A stretch of 64,000 nt of DNA from Micromonospora sp. NBC_01796 (lineage in GTDB: Bacteria > Actinomycetota > Actinomycetes > Mycobacteriales > Micromonosporaceae). Of this stretch, positions 50,307 to 59,200 are shown one piece after another. The stretch lies in assembly GCF_035917455.1 (NCBI RefSeq), contig NZ_CP109078.1:7610001-7674000 (forward strand). Direction: 5' to 3'. Below the pieces are notes generated by a model, which was not told the DNA's origin, made no database searches, and saw only the letters and a list, made by a program, of their open reading frames with translations. The translations under genes and the position numbers were made by a program. Position 1 is the stretch's first letter. Each line of letters begins with the position of its first letter.

Positions 50307-51278
50307 ATGCAACAGCGACCGCTCGGCCGAAGCGGGCTGGCGGTTTCGCGGCTCGCGCTCGGCACCATGACCTGGGGTCGGGACACCGACGCCGACGATG
50401 CGGCCGCCCAACTGAAGAGCTTTCTCGATGCCGGCGGGAACCTGGTCGACACCGCCGACGTGTATTCCGACGGCGACGCGGAGTCGGTGATCGGGTCTCT
50501 GCTCGGCACCCTGGTCCCCCGCGAGGACCTGCTGATCGCGACCAAGGCGGGGCTGCGGCCGGGGTCGTCGCGCCGACGCGACGGCTCACGGGGTCATCTG
50601 CTGCGGACCCTGGACGCCTCGCTGCGCCGGCTGGGCACCGACCACGTGGACCTGTGGCAGGTGCACGGTTACGACCCGGACACCCCGATCGAGGAGACCC
50701 TCGCCGCCATGGACCACGCGGTGAACAGCGGCCGGGTCCGGTACGTCGGGGTGTCGAACTTCTCCGGCTGGCAGACCGCGCGGGCCGCCACCTGGCAGGC
50801 GGCGTTCCCCGGGCGGGCGCCGGTGATCGCCGCCCAGGTGGAGTACTCGCTGCTGGAGCGCGGGATCGAACGCGAGGTGCTGCCCGCCTGTGAGGGCCTG
50901 GGGCTGGGTGTCCTGCCCTGGTCGCCGCTGGGTCGGGGGGTGCTGACCGGCAAGTACCGGCACGGGCGGCCGGCCGACTCGCGGGCCGCCTCGCCGCACT
51001 TCGAGCGCTTCGTCGCCAGTTACCTGGAGCCCCGCTGCTCCAGCATCGTGGAGGCGGTCGCCACGGCGGCCGGCGGACTGGGCGTGTCACCCCTGGAGGT
51101 GGCCCTGGCCTGGGTGCGCGACCGGCCCGGTGTGGTCGCCCCGATCCTGGGCGCCCGTACGGTCGGCCAACTGCTCGGCGCGCTGGCGGTCGAACGGATG
51201 ACCCTGCCGGGGGAGATCGCCCGTGCCCTGGACGACGTGTCGGCCGTACCGGTCGGCTATCCGGAGCGGGACGGCTGA
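50307..51278 (+). CDS. Aldo/keto reductase
   Basis: 323-aa AKR: LALGTMTWGRDTDADDAAAQLKSFLDAGGNLVDTADVYSDG (D of the tetrad in VDTADVYSD, then Y), IATKAG (K), DLWQVHGYDPDTPIEETLAAMDHAVNSGRVRYVGVSNFSGWQ (H in QVHGYD) and APILGARTVGQLLGAL for the cofactor. All four catalytic residues are present, in contrast to the AKR at 18776. NADPH-dependent carbonyl reductase; substrate unknown. Single gene. Confidence 0.93.
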   Translation: MQQRPLGRSGLAVSRLALGTMTWGRDTDADDAAAQLKSFLDAGGNLVDTADVYSDGDAESVIGSLLGTLVPREDLLIATKAGLRPGSSRRRDGSRGHLLRTLDASLRRLGTDHVDLWQVHGYDPDTPIEETLAAMDHAVNSGRVRYVGVSNFSGWQTARAATWQAAFPGRAPVIAAQVEYSLLERGIEREVLPACEGLGLGVLPWSPLGRGVLTGKYRHGRPADSRAASPHFERFVASYLEPRCSSIVEAVATAAGGLGVSPLEVALAWVRDRPGVVAPILGARTVGQLLGALAVERMTLPGEIARALDDVSAVPVGYPERDG

Positions 51279-51341
51279 CCGGGTAGTCGTCCCGATCTCA
51301 AGGACTGGTGTCTCCGGACGGGCGTGGGCAGGATAGGGGGC

Positions 51342-51533
51342 ATGGACTACGAATACGCCCCGCTACGGTTGCCGTCGAACGTCGATCGGATGACCGCCGC
51401 GGCTCAACTGGCGATCCAGGCCGAATTCTCCGGTTGGGAGCTGGCCCGGGTGCGACTGTTCCGGGACGGTACGCGGCAGGTGGTGCTGCGTCGCCGCCTG
51501 GCACAAACGTCGCAACCGGGCCTCTCCTACTGA
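51342..51533 (+). CDS. DUF5703-family small protein
   Basis: 63 aa: MDYEYAPLRLPSNVDRMTAAAQLAIQAEFSGWELARVRLFRDGTRQVVLRRR. Amphipathic alpha/beta protein conserved in actinobacteria next to aldo/keto reductase and M20 genes. An earlier in-frame ATG at 51324 exists, but the family begins at MDYEY. Function unknown. Confidence 0.75.
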   Translation: MDYEYAPLRLPSNVDRMTAAAQLAIQAEFSGWELARVRLFRDGTRQVVLRRRLAQTSQPGLSY

Positions 51534-51551
51534 TTCGCGACTGCCGGCCGA

Positions 51552-52238
51552 CTATCGGGCCGAGTGCTCGTGGTCGTGATCGTGGTCGTGCTCGGCGTCG
51601 GTCGGCAGGAACGGGTGTTCGTCGAGCCGGCCGACGAGTTGGTCCTCGGCACCCGGCTGGAACGGCCCGGCGCTGTCGTCGTCGTCGAACGACTCGAGGT
51701 TGAGCGGCTCCGCCACCTCGCTGACGATCACCAGACCGTCGAGCGGCTCCAGCTCCGGGATGTCGAGGGCGCCGAGCGAGCCGTCGCCGGTCTGGAGCAG
51801 CTCCAGGACCGCTTCGCCGACCCCCTCGACCGGCTCGGACTCCTCGTCCTCGCCGGCGGCGGCGCGACGGGCGGCCTCGGCCACCCTGATCAGTGCCGCG
51901 ACGCTGGGCACCCGGTAGTCGCGCCGCTGGCGGACCGAGAGCACCCGGGGGTGCGGGTCGGTCGGCTCGTTGCCGTCGACGCCGCCCAGGCCGACACCGA
52001 ACCGCTCGTCGGCCTCGTTCGGGTCGATCGATTCCACGTCCCAGGGAGTGACCTCGCCGAACGCGTCGAGCAGCCGCTCGTCGTACTCGAACGAGGCGTT
52101 GTTGAGCGCGACGTACGCCTGCCAGACGTCGTCGTCGTCGATCCGGCCCTCGGCGGCCTTGACCGCGGCGAGGTGGGCCCGAGCGGTCGAGATGACCCGC
52201 TCCAGGGCGGCGTCCAGCTCGGCGTGCTGGTCGGTCAT
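51552..52238 (-). CDS. Acidic hypothetical protein with His-Asp tail
   Basis: 228 aa. N-terminal helical part (MTDQHAELDAALERVISTARAHLAAVKAAEGRIDDDDVWQAYVALNNASFEYDERLLDAFGEVTPWDVESI), a middle segment [35 protein letters not shown], and a strongly acidic C-terminus ending EHDHDHDHEHSAR, which could bind metal ions. Conserved in actinobacteria between DUF5703 and M20 genes. Function not known. Confidence 0.8.
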   Translation of the reverse strand: MTDQHAELDAALERVISTARAHLAAVKAAEGRIDDDDVWQAYVALNNASFEYDERLLDAFGEVTPWDVESIDPNEADERFGVGLGGVDGNEPTDPHPRVLSVRQRRDYRVPSVAALIRVAEAARRAAAGEDEESEPVEGVGEAVLELLQTGDGSLGALDIPELEPLDGLVIVSEVAEPLNLESFDDDDSAGPFQPGAEDQLVGRLDEHPFLPTDAEHDHDHDHEHSAR

Positions 52239-52331
52239 GGTGTGGCTTTCCCTTCGAGGTGGCATAACGCGGGACATGATGGACCCGCGGCGTGTCGGTA
52301 ACGCCCCGGTTTGCGAACTGCTCCGGCGCGG

Positions 52332-53672
52332 CTAGCTGCCGCGCAGGAACCGGTCGAGTACCCGCACGCCGAACTGTAGTCCGTCGACCGGTACGCGCTC
52401 GTCAATGCCATGGAACAACGCGGAGAAGTTCAGGTCCGCGGGCAGGCGCAGCGGGGCGAAGCCGAAGCAGCGGATACCCAGCCGTTCGAACGCCTTGGCG
52501 TCGGTGCCACCGGAGAGCATGTACGGCACCGGCCGGGCACCCGGATCCTCGGCCCGCAGCGCGGCCGACATCGCGTCGACCAGGTCCCCGTCGAAGGTGG
52601 TCTCGACGGCCGGCTGCCGGTGGGTGTACTCCACCTCGATCTCCGGGCCGATGACCTGGCGCAACTGCTCCAGCAGCAGCTCGGACTGGCCCGGCAGGCT
52701 GCGGCAGTCGATGGTCGCGCTGGCCCGGCTGGGGATCACGTTGTCCTTGTACCCGGCCTCGAGCCGGGTCGGGTTGGCGGTGTTGCGGATGGTCGCACCG
52801 ACGATGTTCGCGATCGGGCCGAGCTTGGCGATCGCCAGCTCCGGATCGTTCGGGTCGAACTCGATTCCGAGCAGCTCGGAGACCTGCTCCAGGAAGGTCC
52901 GTACGGTCGGGGTCAGCACGACCGGGAAGGTGTGCCGGCCGACCCGCGCGACCGCCTCGGCCAGCGTGGTGACCGCGTTGTCGTCGTGGACCATCGAACC
53001 GTGACCCGGTCGCCCCTTCGCGTGCAGGCGCAGCCAGTCCAGGCCCTTCTCGGCCGTCTGGATCAGGTAGAGCCGCAGGTCGTCGTTGACCGAGTAGGAG
53101 AACCCGCCGACCTCGCCGATCGCCTCGGTGCACCCGTCGAACAGCTCCCGGTGCCGGTCGACCAGGAAGTGGGCGCCGTAGTCGCCGCCGGCCTCCTCGT
53201 CGGCGGTGTACGCGAGCACGATGTCGCGCGGTGGGCGCACGCCGGTGCGCTGCCACTGGCGGACCACCGCCAGGACCATCGCGTCGAAGTCCTTCATGTC
53301 GATGGCACCCCGGCCCCAGAGGTAGCCGTCCCGGATCTCGCCGGAGAACGGGTGCACGGACCACTCGCTGGCGTCGGCGGGCACCACGTCGAGGTGCCCG
53401 TGCACGAGTAGCGCACCGCGACCGGGATCGGTGCCCGGGATCCGGGCCACCAGGCTGGTCCGGCCGGGCGCCGACTCGCGCAACTCGGACGCGATGCCGA
53501 CCTCGGCGAGCTGGCCGGCCACGTACTCCGCGGCCACCCGCTCGCCGGCGCTGGTGGCGTTGTCCCCGGTATTGCTGGTGTCGATGCGCAGCAGGTCACG
53601 GCAGATGTCGACGACCTCGTCGGTGGCGCTGGGATGGTTGGGAGCGGCATGGCTGGTCATGCGTTTCTTCAT
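52332..53672 (-). CDS. M20/M25/M40-family metallopeptidase
   Basis: 446 aa, dinuclear zinc hydrolase of the M20 family: LLVHGHLDVVPADASEW (His and Asp ligands), GRGAIDMKDFDAMVL, AYTADEEAGGDYGA (catalytic E and bridging E), GGTDAKAFERLGIRCFGFAP with the last histidine in LFHGIDERVPV. Inner dimerisation domain in the middle. Cleaves short peptides or N-acyl amino acids; ArgE/DapE-type or dipeptidase specificity cannot be told. ATG 53672; 53660 also possible. Confidence 0.93.
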   Translation of the reverse strand: MKKRMTSHAAPNHPSATDEVVDICRDLLRIDTSNTGDNATSAGERVAAEYVAGQLAEVGIASELRESAPGRTSLVARIPGTDPGRGALLVHGHLDVVPADASEWSVHPFSGEIRDGYLWGRGAIDMKDFDAMVLAVVRQWQRTGVRPPRDIVLAYTADEEAGGDYGAHFLVDRHRELFDGCTEAIGEVGGFSYSVNDDLRLYLIQTAEKGLDWLRLHAKGRPGHGSMVHDDNAVTTLAEAVARVGRHTFPVVLTPTVRTFLEQVSELLGIEFDPNDPELAIAKLGPIANIVGATIRNTANPTRLEAGYKDNVIPSRASATIDCRSLPGQSELLLEQLRQVIGPEIEVEYTHRQPAVETTFDGDLVDAMSAALRAEDPGARPVPYMLSGGTDAKAFERLGIRCFGFAPLRLPADLNFSALFHGIDERVPVDGLQFGVRVLDRFLRGS

Positions 53673-53888
53673 ACCAGCCCACCCCGGTGGTGGGTCGGGT
53701 CGGCCCGCCCTGTGGTCGTACCGACCCGGCCGCCGCATCCCGCACGACCGACTACCGAGGGTGACGGGATCGGGGGACGCCGGCCCGAGACATCGACCGC
53801 CGGGTTTGGCCCGTCACGGGTACGGGTACCGCCGTCGGCGTCCCCACATCCACTACCTCACCGCAGTGCCGCTCCCAGGAGGATCGCC

Positions 53889-54536
53889 GTGACCGTGCCC
53901 CTACCCCCGCTGCCGCCCACCGCAGGCGTCGACGACGATCACTACCGTCCCGGCGGGCTCAGCATGGTCGAGCTGCTCGCCCAGGAGCACGAGCAGATCG
54001 GCGCCCTGTGCCGGGAACTGGCCGACCCGGCGCTGCCGGCCGACCAGCGGCACCGGGTCGCCGAGGTGCTCACCGCGACCCTCACCCGGCACCTGTCGGC
54101 CGAGGAGCAGTACCTGTACCCGAGCGTGCGCAGCGCCCTGCCGGACGGCGAGCCGGTCGCGGACCGGGAGATCGCCGCCGACGCGGCGCTGCTGCGCTCG
54201 CTCGTGGACCTGTCCGCCGCGACGACCGGGGACCCGGAGTTCGAGCGGACCCTCAGCGAGATCACCGAGCAGGTGGGCCGACACAACGAGGTCGCGGCGA
54301 CGGAGATCTTCCCGGCCCTGCACTCGATCGCCACCGAGGCGGACCTGATCCGGCTCGGCAACCGGGTGCAGATCGCCGAGGAGGCGGCGCCCACCCGCCC
54401 GCACCCGACCACCCCGGCCACGCCGCCGTGGAACCGGATCGTCGAACCCGCGGTGGGCGTGGTCGACAAGGTCCGCGACGCGGTCAGCGGACGGCAGACG
54501 TACGTTGAGGATCTGCCCGAGGCGCAGCGGCCCTGA
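53889..54536 (+). CDS. Hemerythrin HHE cation-binding domain protein
   Basis: 215 aa. MVELLAQEHEQIGALCRELADPALPADQRHRVAEVLTATLTRHLSAEEQYLYPSVRSALPDGEPVADREIAADAALLRSLVDL has the H..E.. and H..E repeated His/Glu helices of HHE domains that hold a di-iron site (H in QEHEQ, H in RHLSAEEQYLYP, later GRHNEVAATEIFP). C-terminal 60 residues are Pro-rich. GGAGGATCGCC precedes GTG 53889. Possible oxygen, NO or iron sensor/store. Confidence 0.88.
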   Translation: MTVPLPPLPPTAGVDDDHYRPGGLSMVELLAQEHEQIGALCRELADPALPADQRHRVAEVLTATLTRHLSAEEQYLYPSVRSALPDGEPVADREIAADAALLRSLVDLSAATTGDPEFERTLSEITEQVGRHNEVAATEIFPALHSIATEADLIRLGNRVQIAEEAAPTRPHPTTPATPPWNRIVEPAVGVVDKVRDAVSGRQTYVEDLPEAQRP

Positions 54537-54580
54537 CCGGACCCGCCGCCGCGGGGTGTCCACCGGGGACGGGAGCAGCG

Positions 54581-55258
54581 GTGCGGGACGCGATCGTGGT
54601 GCGTGGTGGCTGGGACGGGCACGTCCCGGTCCAGGCGACGGAGTTGTTCGCCCCGTTCCTTCGGGAGCGGGGCTTCGCCGTGCAGGTCCACGAGGACCTC
54701 GACGTCTACACCGACGCCGACCGGCTGGCCGCCGCCGACCTGATCGTGCAGTGCTGGTCGATCGGCACCATCACCGACGCGCAGGCGACCGGTCTGGCCG
54801 ACGCGGTGCGGGCAGGTACGGGGTTCGCCGGTTGGCACGGCGGGATCGTCGGCGCCTTCCACCACACCACCTACCACCAACTCACCGGCGGCGTCTTCGT
54901 ACACCACCCACCCGGCTTCGTCCACCACGAGCTGACGGTGGTGCCGGAACGGGCCGGGCACCCGGTTGTCGCCGGCATCGGCTCGGTGGCCCTGCGCACG
55001 GAGAAGTACTGGGTGCTGTCCGACCCGCTCAACGACGTACTCGCCACGGTGACCTTCGATCCCGAGCCGGCCGACCCGGCGGCGGCCGGTCCATCGGGGA
55101 CAGCGTGGCACCGACCGGTCACCCTGCCCGCAATATGGACTCGAAACTGGGGTTCGGGCCGGATATTCGTATCGACCGTCGGCCATAAGCTGGACGATTT
55201 TGAGGTACCCGAGGTTCGGGCCATCACCGAGCGTGGGCTGCTCTGGGCGGCGCGTTAG
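54581..55258 (+). CDS. ThuA-domain protein
   Basis: 225 aa, type-1 glutamine-amidotransferase-like ThuA domain: VVRGGWDGHVPVQATELFAPFLRERGFAVQVHEDLDVYTDADRLAAADLIVQCWSIGTI, then GTGFAGWHGGIVGAF, VHHELTVVPERAGHPVVAGIG and TRNWGSGRIFVSTVGHKLDDF. No catalytic Cys triad is seen, as expected. ThuA proteins act in sugar (trehalose-type) utilisation; exact role unknown. Starts at GTG 54581. Confidence 0.9.
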   Translation: MRDAIVVRGGWDGHVPVQATELFAPFLRERGFAVQVHEDLDVYTDADRLAAADLIVQCWSIGTITDAQATGLADAVRAGTGFAGWHGGIVGAFHHTTYHQLTGGVFVHHPPGFVHHELTVVPERAGHPVVAGIGSVALRTEKYWVLSDPLNDVLATVTFDPEPADPAAAGPSGTAWHRPVTLPAIWTRNWGSGRIFVSTVGHKLDDFEVPEVRAITERGLLWAAR

Positions 55259-55358
55259 CCCTGGTGGACCGTTCGGTTGCTCTTTACTTTTCGTTTGGGG
55301 GATCTTTCACTGGCCGAAGGTCTTCCCGTAGATCCCGTCATAGTCCTACCGTCACGCT

Positions 55359-56330
55359 ATGAACCTGGAGCTGCGGCACCTGAAGGTGGTCTGCGCGATC
55401 GCGGAGACCGGCAGCGTGACCAAAGCTGCGTCCACGCTGGGACTGGCGCAACCCGCCCTCACCGCACAGCTCCAGCGCATCGAGCGCACGCTCGGCGGGC
55501 CACTGTTCGAGCGGGACCGCCGGGGCGCCCGGCCGACCGCTCTCGGGGAGCTGGTGCTCGCCCGCGCCCGGGTGCTGCTGCCGGCGATGAAGGGGCTCCA
55601 GGACGAGGCGGCCCGACTCGCCGGCACCGGTACGACCCTGAGCCGGTACCGGTTCGGCGGGGTGAACAGCCCGCTGGTGGGCCGGCTGGTACACCGGCTC
55701 GCGGCCGACCAGCCGCACGCCCAGATCAGCACCTACGCCTCCTGGTACGTCGACGAGCTGGCCCAGATGGTGCTCAGTGGCCGGCTCGACTACGCCCTGG
55801 CCGGAGTCTGCGGCGACGCCACCCCGTCGGCGGAGTTCGGGCTGACCTGGCGGGCGATCGCGGTCGACGCGGTGTTCGTCGTCCTGCCCGAGGCGCATCC
55901 GCTCGCCGCCGTCGACGAGGTCAAGCTGGAGATGCTGCGCGACGAACAGTGGGCGGTGGCACCCGGTGACGGCTGCTTCGGCGACTGCTTCGCGGCTGCC
56001 TGCGCGCGGGCCGGCTTCACCCCGCGCAAGATGTACGAGACCGACATCCGGGGCTGTCTGGACCTGGTCGACGCCGGTGAGGCGGTGGCGCTGGCGCAGG
56101 CCACCTTCCGTCCGGTCTCCGGTCTGGTGACCCGACCGTTGGCCGGTGCGCCGCTGCGGTGGCGGTTGCTGCTCGGCTGGCACCCGGAGGCACCGGCGGC
56201 CGGGATCGCCGACCGGGTGCTCGGGCACGCGGTGGCCGCGTACACCGATTCCCTGCACCGCAACCCCGACTATCTCGCCTGGCTCGCCCGCAACCCGGCC
56301 TTCGGACCGCAGCAGATGGCCGCCGCCTGA
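55359..56330 (+). CDS. LysR-family transcriptional regulator
   Basis: 323 aa. N-terminal winged helix residues 1-65 (MNLELRHLKVVCAIAETGSVTKAASTLGLAQPALTAQLQRIERTLGGPLFERDRRG) and a periplasmic-binding-protein-like effector domain. Promoter region between ThuA and this gene holds AT-rich sequence (TTTACTTTTCG) consistent with its own promoter. The target genes are not evident: neither neighbour is divergent. Effector unknown. Confidence 0.92.
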   Translation: MNLELRHLKVVCAIAETGSVTKAASTLGLAQPALTAQLQRIERTLGGPLFERDRRGARPTALGELVLARARVLLPAMKGLQDEAARLAGTGTTLSRYRFGGVNSPLVGRLVHRLAADQPHAQISTYASWYVDELAQMVLSGRLDYALAGVCGDATPSAEFGLTWRAIAVDAVFVVLPEAHPLAAVDEVKLEMLRDEQWAVAPGDGCFGDCFAAACARAGFTPRKMYETDIRGCLDLVDAGEAVALAQATFRPVSGLVTRPLAGAPLRWRLLLGWHPEAPAAGIADRVLGHAVAAYTDSLHRNPDYLAWLARNPAFGPQQMAAA

Positions 56331-56687
56331 CCGATCCACCCGCCGGTGCGGGCCGGCTCCACCCCAGGCCCGTACCGTGGCGGGAGCGTGCCCGGTGACC
56401 GTCCGGTCGGGCGGTCACCGGTCCGCGCGGTATGAGCTAGGTGATATATACCTGCGTCGATTATGTGGCCGATAGGTTAAGCCTGCCCCGCCCGATCCGG
56501 TCCCGGCGGGCGGCCGACGGCCGTCCGGTACCGGAACCGACCCCCGATCGGCAGGGCACCGGACCATCCACATCGCCGGGTCACCGGGCTGGACGCGCCC
56601 GCGTCGCCACGGCGTGGTGAAGCAACCCCCATGTTCCCGCTTCGCCCGCCGTGCCGGGAGCCGGCATACCCCCAAGGAGACGAACGG
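56331..56687. other. Leader region of the secreted protease gene
   Basis: 357 bp without a gene. Contains a GC-rich inverted repeat (GGTGACCG...CGGTCACC, near 56396-56420), then a notably AT-rich stretch 56435-56480 holding the palindrome at 56439-56453, which probably marks the protease promoter. Confidence 0.5.
56439..56453. promoter_or_regulatory. AT-rich palindrome in the protease promoter
   Basis: AGGTGATATATACCT, two mismatches to a perfect palindrome, in the only AT-rich part of the leader; resembles PadR/GntR-type sites. Weak. Confidence 0.4.
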
Positions 56688-58172
56688 ATGAAGCGAAGAC
56701 TCGCCGCGGTGGCAGCGGTGATCCTGCTGCCCACGGGTGTCCTCACGACCGTGGCCCTACCCGCGACCGCGGCCCCCGGCACCGCATCGACGAGCGCGGC
56801 GGACACCGCCGCGGCGCCGGAGATGCTCGCCGCCATGCAACGTGACCTCGGACTGACCGCCACCGAGGCGAAGGACCGGATCACCCGCGACGACAAGGCC
56901 AGCCGGACCGACGCCAACCTGCGCAAGTCCCTCGGCCGGGCGTACGCGGGTGGTTGGGTGAGCGCCGACGGCGGTGCCCTGGTCGTCGCGATCACCGACG
57001 CCGCGCTCGCCGACCGGGTCACCGGCGCGGGCGCCCAGGCGAAGGTGGTGGCGCGCAGCGCGGCCCAACTCGACGGCGTCAAGAACGGGCTGGACCGGGC
57101 CGCCACCAAGGCGACCCACGAGTCGGTCGCCGGCTGGTACGTCGACGTGGCCACCAACACCGTGGTCGTACTGGCCAAGGACAGCACCGCGGCGGGCACG
57201 TTCGTGAAGGCGAGCGGGGTCGACGCGAAGGCGGTCCGGCTGGTCCCCACCACCGAGTCCCCGGTCCCGTTCTACGACGTACGCGGCGGCGACGCCTACT
57301 ACATGGGCGGCGGACGCTGCTCGGTCGGCTTCCCGGTGACCGGCGGCTATGTGACGGCCGGCCACTGTGGCACCACCGGCACCGCGACCCAGGGCTTCAA
57401 CCAGGTCGCCTCGGGCACCTTCCGGGGCTCCTCGTTCCCGGGCAACGACTACGCCTGGGTGCAGACCAACTCGAACTGGACCCCGCAGCCGTGGGTGAAC
57501 AACTACGCCGGAGGCAACGTGACCGTGGCCGGCTCCACCGAGTCGGCGGTCGGCGCGGCCATCTGCCGTTCCGGCTCCACCACCGGATGGAAGTGCGGCA
57601 CCGTCCAGGCGAAGAACTCGTCGGTGACGTACCCGCAGGGCACCGTCTCCGGGCTGACCCGGACCAACGCCTGCGCCGAACCGGGTGACTCGGGCGGCTC
57701 CTGGCTCTCCGGCCAGCAGGCGCAGGGTGTCACCTCCGGCGGCTCCGGCAACTGCACCTCCGGTGGGACCACGTACTTCCAGCCGGTCAACGAGATCCTC
57801 TCGGTGTACGGCCTGACGCTGCGTACCGGGAGCGGCGGCCCCGGCGAGCCGCCGCCGACCGGGTGCACCGGTTACGAGGCGACCTACACCGGCTCGGTGA
57901 CCAGCGGAAACAGCCAGTTCCAGCCGGGCGGCAGCTACTACCAGTCGACCGTCTCCGGCACCCACCGCGGCTGCCTCGACGGGCCGTCCGGGGTGGACTT
58001 CGACCTCTACCTGCAGAAGTGGAACGGCAGCGCCTGGGTCGACGTGGCCGCGGGCGAGACCGCCAGTTCGGACGAGACGATCACGTACAACGGCACCGCC
58101 GGCTACTACCGCTACGACGTGTACGCGTACAGCGGCTCGGGCAGCTACTCGCTCGGCATCACCAACCCGTAA
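56688..58172 (+). CDS. Secreted S1 serine protease, streptogrisin type, with C-terminal domain
   Basis: 494 aa preproenzyme. Signal peptide residues 1-29 (MKRRLAAVAAVILLPTGVLTTVALPATA), pro-domain about 30-190 of the alpha-lytic protease type, mature protease from about 192 with catalytic H226 (TAGHCGT), D254 (PGNDYAWV) and S335 (GDSGGSW), Cys pairs C211/C227 and C303/C329-type. A Gly/Pro linker (GSGGPGEPPPTG) leads to a C-terminal PPC-like/carbohydrate- or substrate-binding domain (GCTGYEATYTGSVTSGNSQFQPGGSYYQS...FDLYLQKW). AAGGAGA precedes ATG 56688. Secreted to the medium or cell surface. Confidence 0.95.
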   Translation: MKRRLAAVAAVILLPTGVLTTVALPATAAPGTASTSAADTAAAPEMLAAMQRDLGLTATEAKDRITRDDKASRTDANLRKSLGRAYAGGWVSADGGALVVAITDAALADRVTGAGAQAKVVARSAAQLDGVKNGLDRAATKATHESVAGWYVDVATNTVVVLAKDSTAAGTFVKASGVDAKAVRLVPTTESPVPFYDVRGGDAYYMGGGRCSVGFPVTGGYVTAGHCGTTGTATQGFNQVASGTFRGSSFPGNDYAWVQTNSNWTPQPWVNNYAGGNVTVAGSTESAVGAAICRSGSTTGWKCGTVQAKNSSVTYPQGTVSGLTRTNACAEPGDSGGSWLSGQQAQGVTSGGSGNCTSGGTTYFQPVNEILSVYGLTLRTGSGGPGEPPPTGCTGYEATYTGSVTSGNSQFQPGGSYYQSTVSGTHRGCLDGPSGVDFDLYLQKWNGSAWVDVAAGETASSDETITYNGTAGYYRYDVYAYSGSGSYSLGITNP

Positions 58173-58320
58173 CCGGAATCCGGCCGGCGCGGGGCAGACC
58201 CGCGTCGGCCGGCGACCGAACGGATCGGGCGGGTTGCGGGGTACGCACCGGACCCCGCACCCCGCCCCTGGACGAGCAATCCCCCACTCTGGCCGGTCGT
58301 CGTAGACACCGCCAGGCGGC

Positions 58321-58399
58321 GCGACGATCTTGCAGTTGTGGTGGGACACAAATCCGGATGAGTGCCGTGATCCGGGCGCCACAAGTGCAAGATCGTCGC
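58321..58399. repeat. Long nested inverted repeat (REP/MITE-like)
   Basis: Outer arms of 21 bp (58321-58341 and 58379-58399; key bases GCGACGATCTTGCA) with one mismatch, 37-nt loop that itself holds a CCGGAT...ATCCGG stem. Not next to a gene end (148 bp after the protease stop) and not a simple terminator. Strand-symmetric dispersed element is likely. The gap 58173-58520 otherwise holds no gene. Confidence 0.75.
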
Positions 58400-58520
58400 G
58401 GGGGGCGGTGGTGCGGCATCGACGGGAGTTGGGAGGTACTCGTCTGGGGTTGACGCTGGCGCAGGCGCGCGGCGACCGCCCGGAGGTGCGAATCGCCTCG
58501 AAGCGGGTACCGGTAGGTAC

Positions 58521-58757
58521 ATGACCGACCTCATTCCGCCCGACGACGACCGGGAGAACGCCCGGCGGATCGCCGCCGCCCACACCGCGGCCTCCCGCGA
58601 CGTGGAGGCGTTCCTGCGCCGGGCGCCCGACCTGCCCACTCCCGCCGACGTCGCCGAGTACGCGGCCCTGCTCGCCCGCGAGGAGGCGTTCCGTGAGGAG
58701 CGCCGGGACGCCGCCGAGTCGGCCGGGTTGGGAGCCCCCAGCATCGGCGGCGAATGA
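58521..58757 (+). CDS. Hypothetical protein (78 aa)
   Basis: MTDLIPPDDDRENARRIAAAHTAASRDVEAFLRRAPDLPTPADVAEYAALLAREEAFREERRDAAESAGL: highly charged, mainly helical, soluble. Strong GC3 supports coding. No ribosome site clearer than GGTAGG. Converges with the DUF3140 gene over a hairpin. Family not recognised. Confidence 0.6.
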   Translation: MTDLIPPDDDRENARRIAAAHTAASRDVEAFLRRAPDLPTPADVAEYAALLAREEAFREERRDAAESAGLGAPSIGGE

Positions 58758-58767
58758 CACGGATCGA

Positions 58768-58812
58768 GAAAGGGCCCCTCGTTATCGCGTTCCGATATCC
58801 GAGGGGCCTTTC
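58768..58812. terminator. Bidirectional terminator hairpin
   Basis: GAAAGGGCCCCTCG (from 58768) pairs with CGAGGGGCCTTTC (58800-58812), one bulged base, loop about 18 nt, with A/T tracts on both flanks. Confidence 0.75.
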
Positions 58813-58849
58813 CGTCGCCTTCGTCGAGGCGGCAGCGGTGGGTCGGGGG

Positions 58850-59200
58850 TCAGCGTTCGAGCAGGGGGTCGTGGCCCAGGTCGAGCAGGGCCCGGCGCCA
58901 GCCCTCGTCGCTCGGCCCGGCATCGGGGCGGGTGTCGAGCAGCCCCTCGATCCCGTCCACCGTCACCCGCATCACGTCGATGTCCTCGGGCGTCAGGTCG
59001 ACCTTGCGCTTGCGCTTCACCGCGAGGATCTGCCGGCCCGGTTCGGGCAGGTCGAGGTCCGGATCGGGGCTGAACGCCTCCTCCCCCGACCCCTGCGTCA
59101 TCAACCAGGTACGCAGTTGCTCCGAGGTGACGTTGACCCGGTCGTGGAAGTCCTGCCAGAGCTGCTCGACCTCGGGTTCGATGCGTTGGTCGCGGGCCAT
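58850..59200 (-). CDS. DUF3140-like protein
   Basis: 116 aa: MARDQRIEPEVEQLWQDFHDRVNVTSEQLRTWLMTQGSGEEAFSPDPDLDLPEPGRQILAVKRKRKVDLTPEDIDVMRVTVDGIEGLL. DUF3140 proteins are small helical proteins of unknown role, found in actinobacteria and fungi. Its ATG overlaps the stop of the upstream small gene (TGATG), so both form one translational unit. Confidence 0.72.
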   Translation of the reverse strand: MARDQRIEPEVEQLWQDFHDRVNVTSEQLRTWLMTQGSGEEAFSPDPDLDLPEPGRQILAVKRKRKVDLTPEDIDVMRVTVDGIEGLLDTRPDAGPSDEGWRRALLDLGHDPLLER

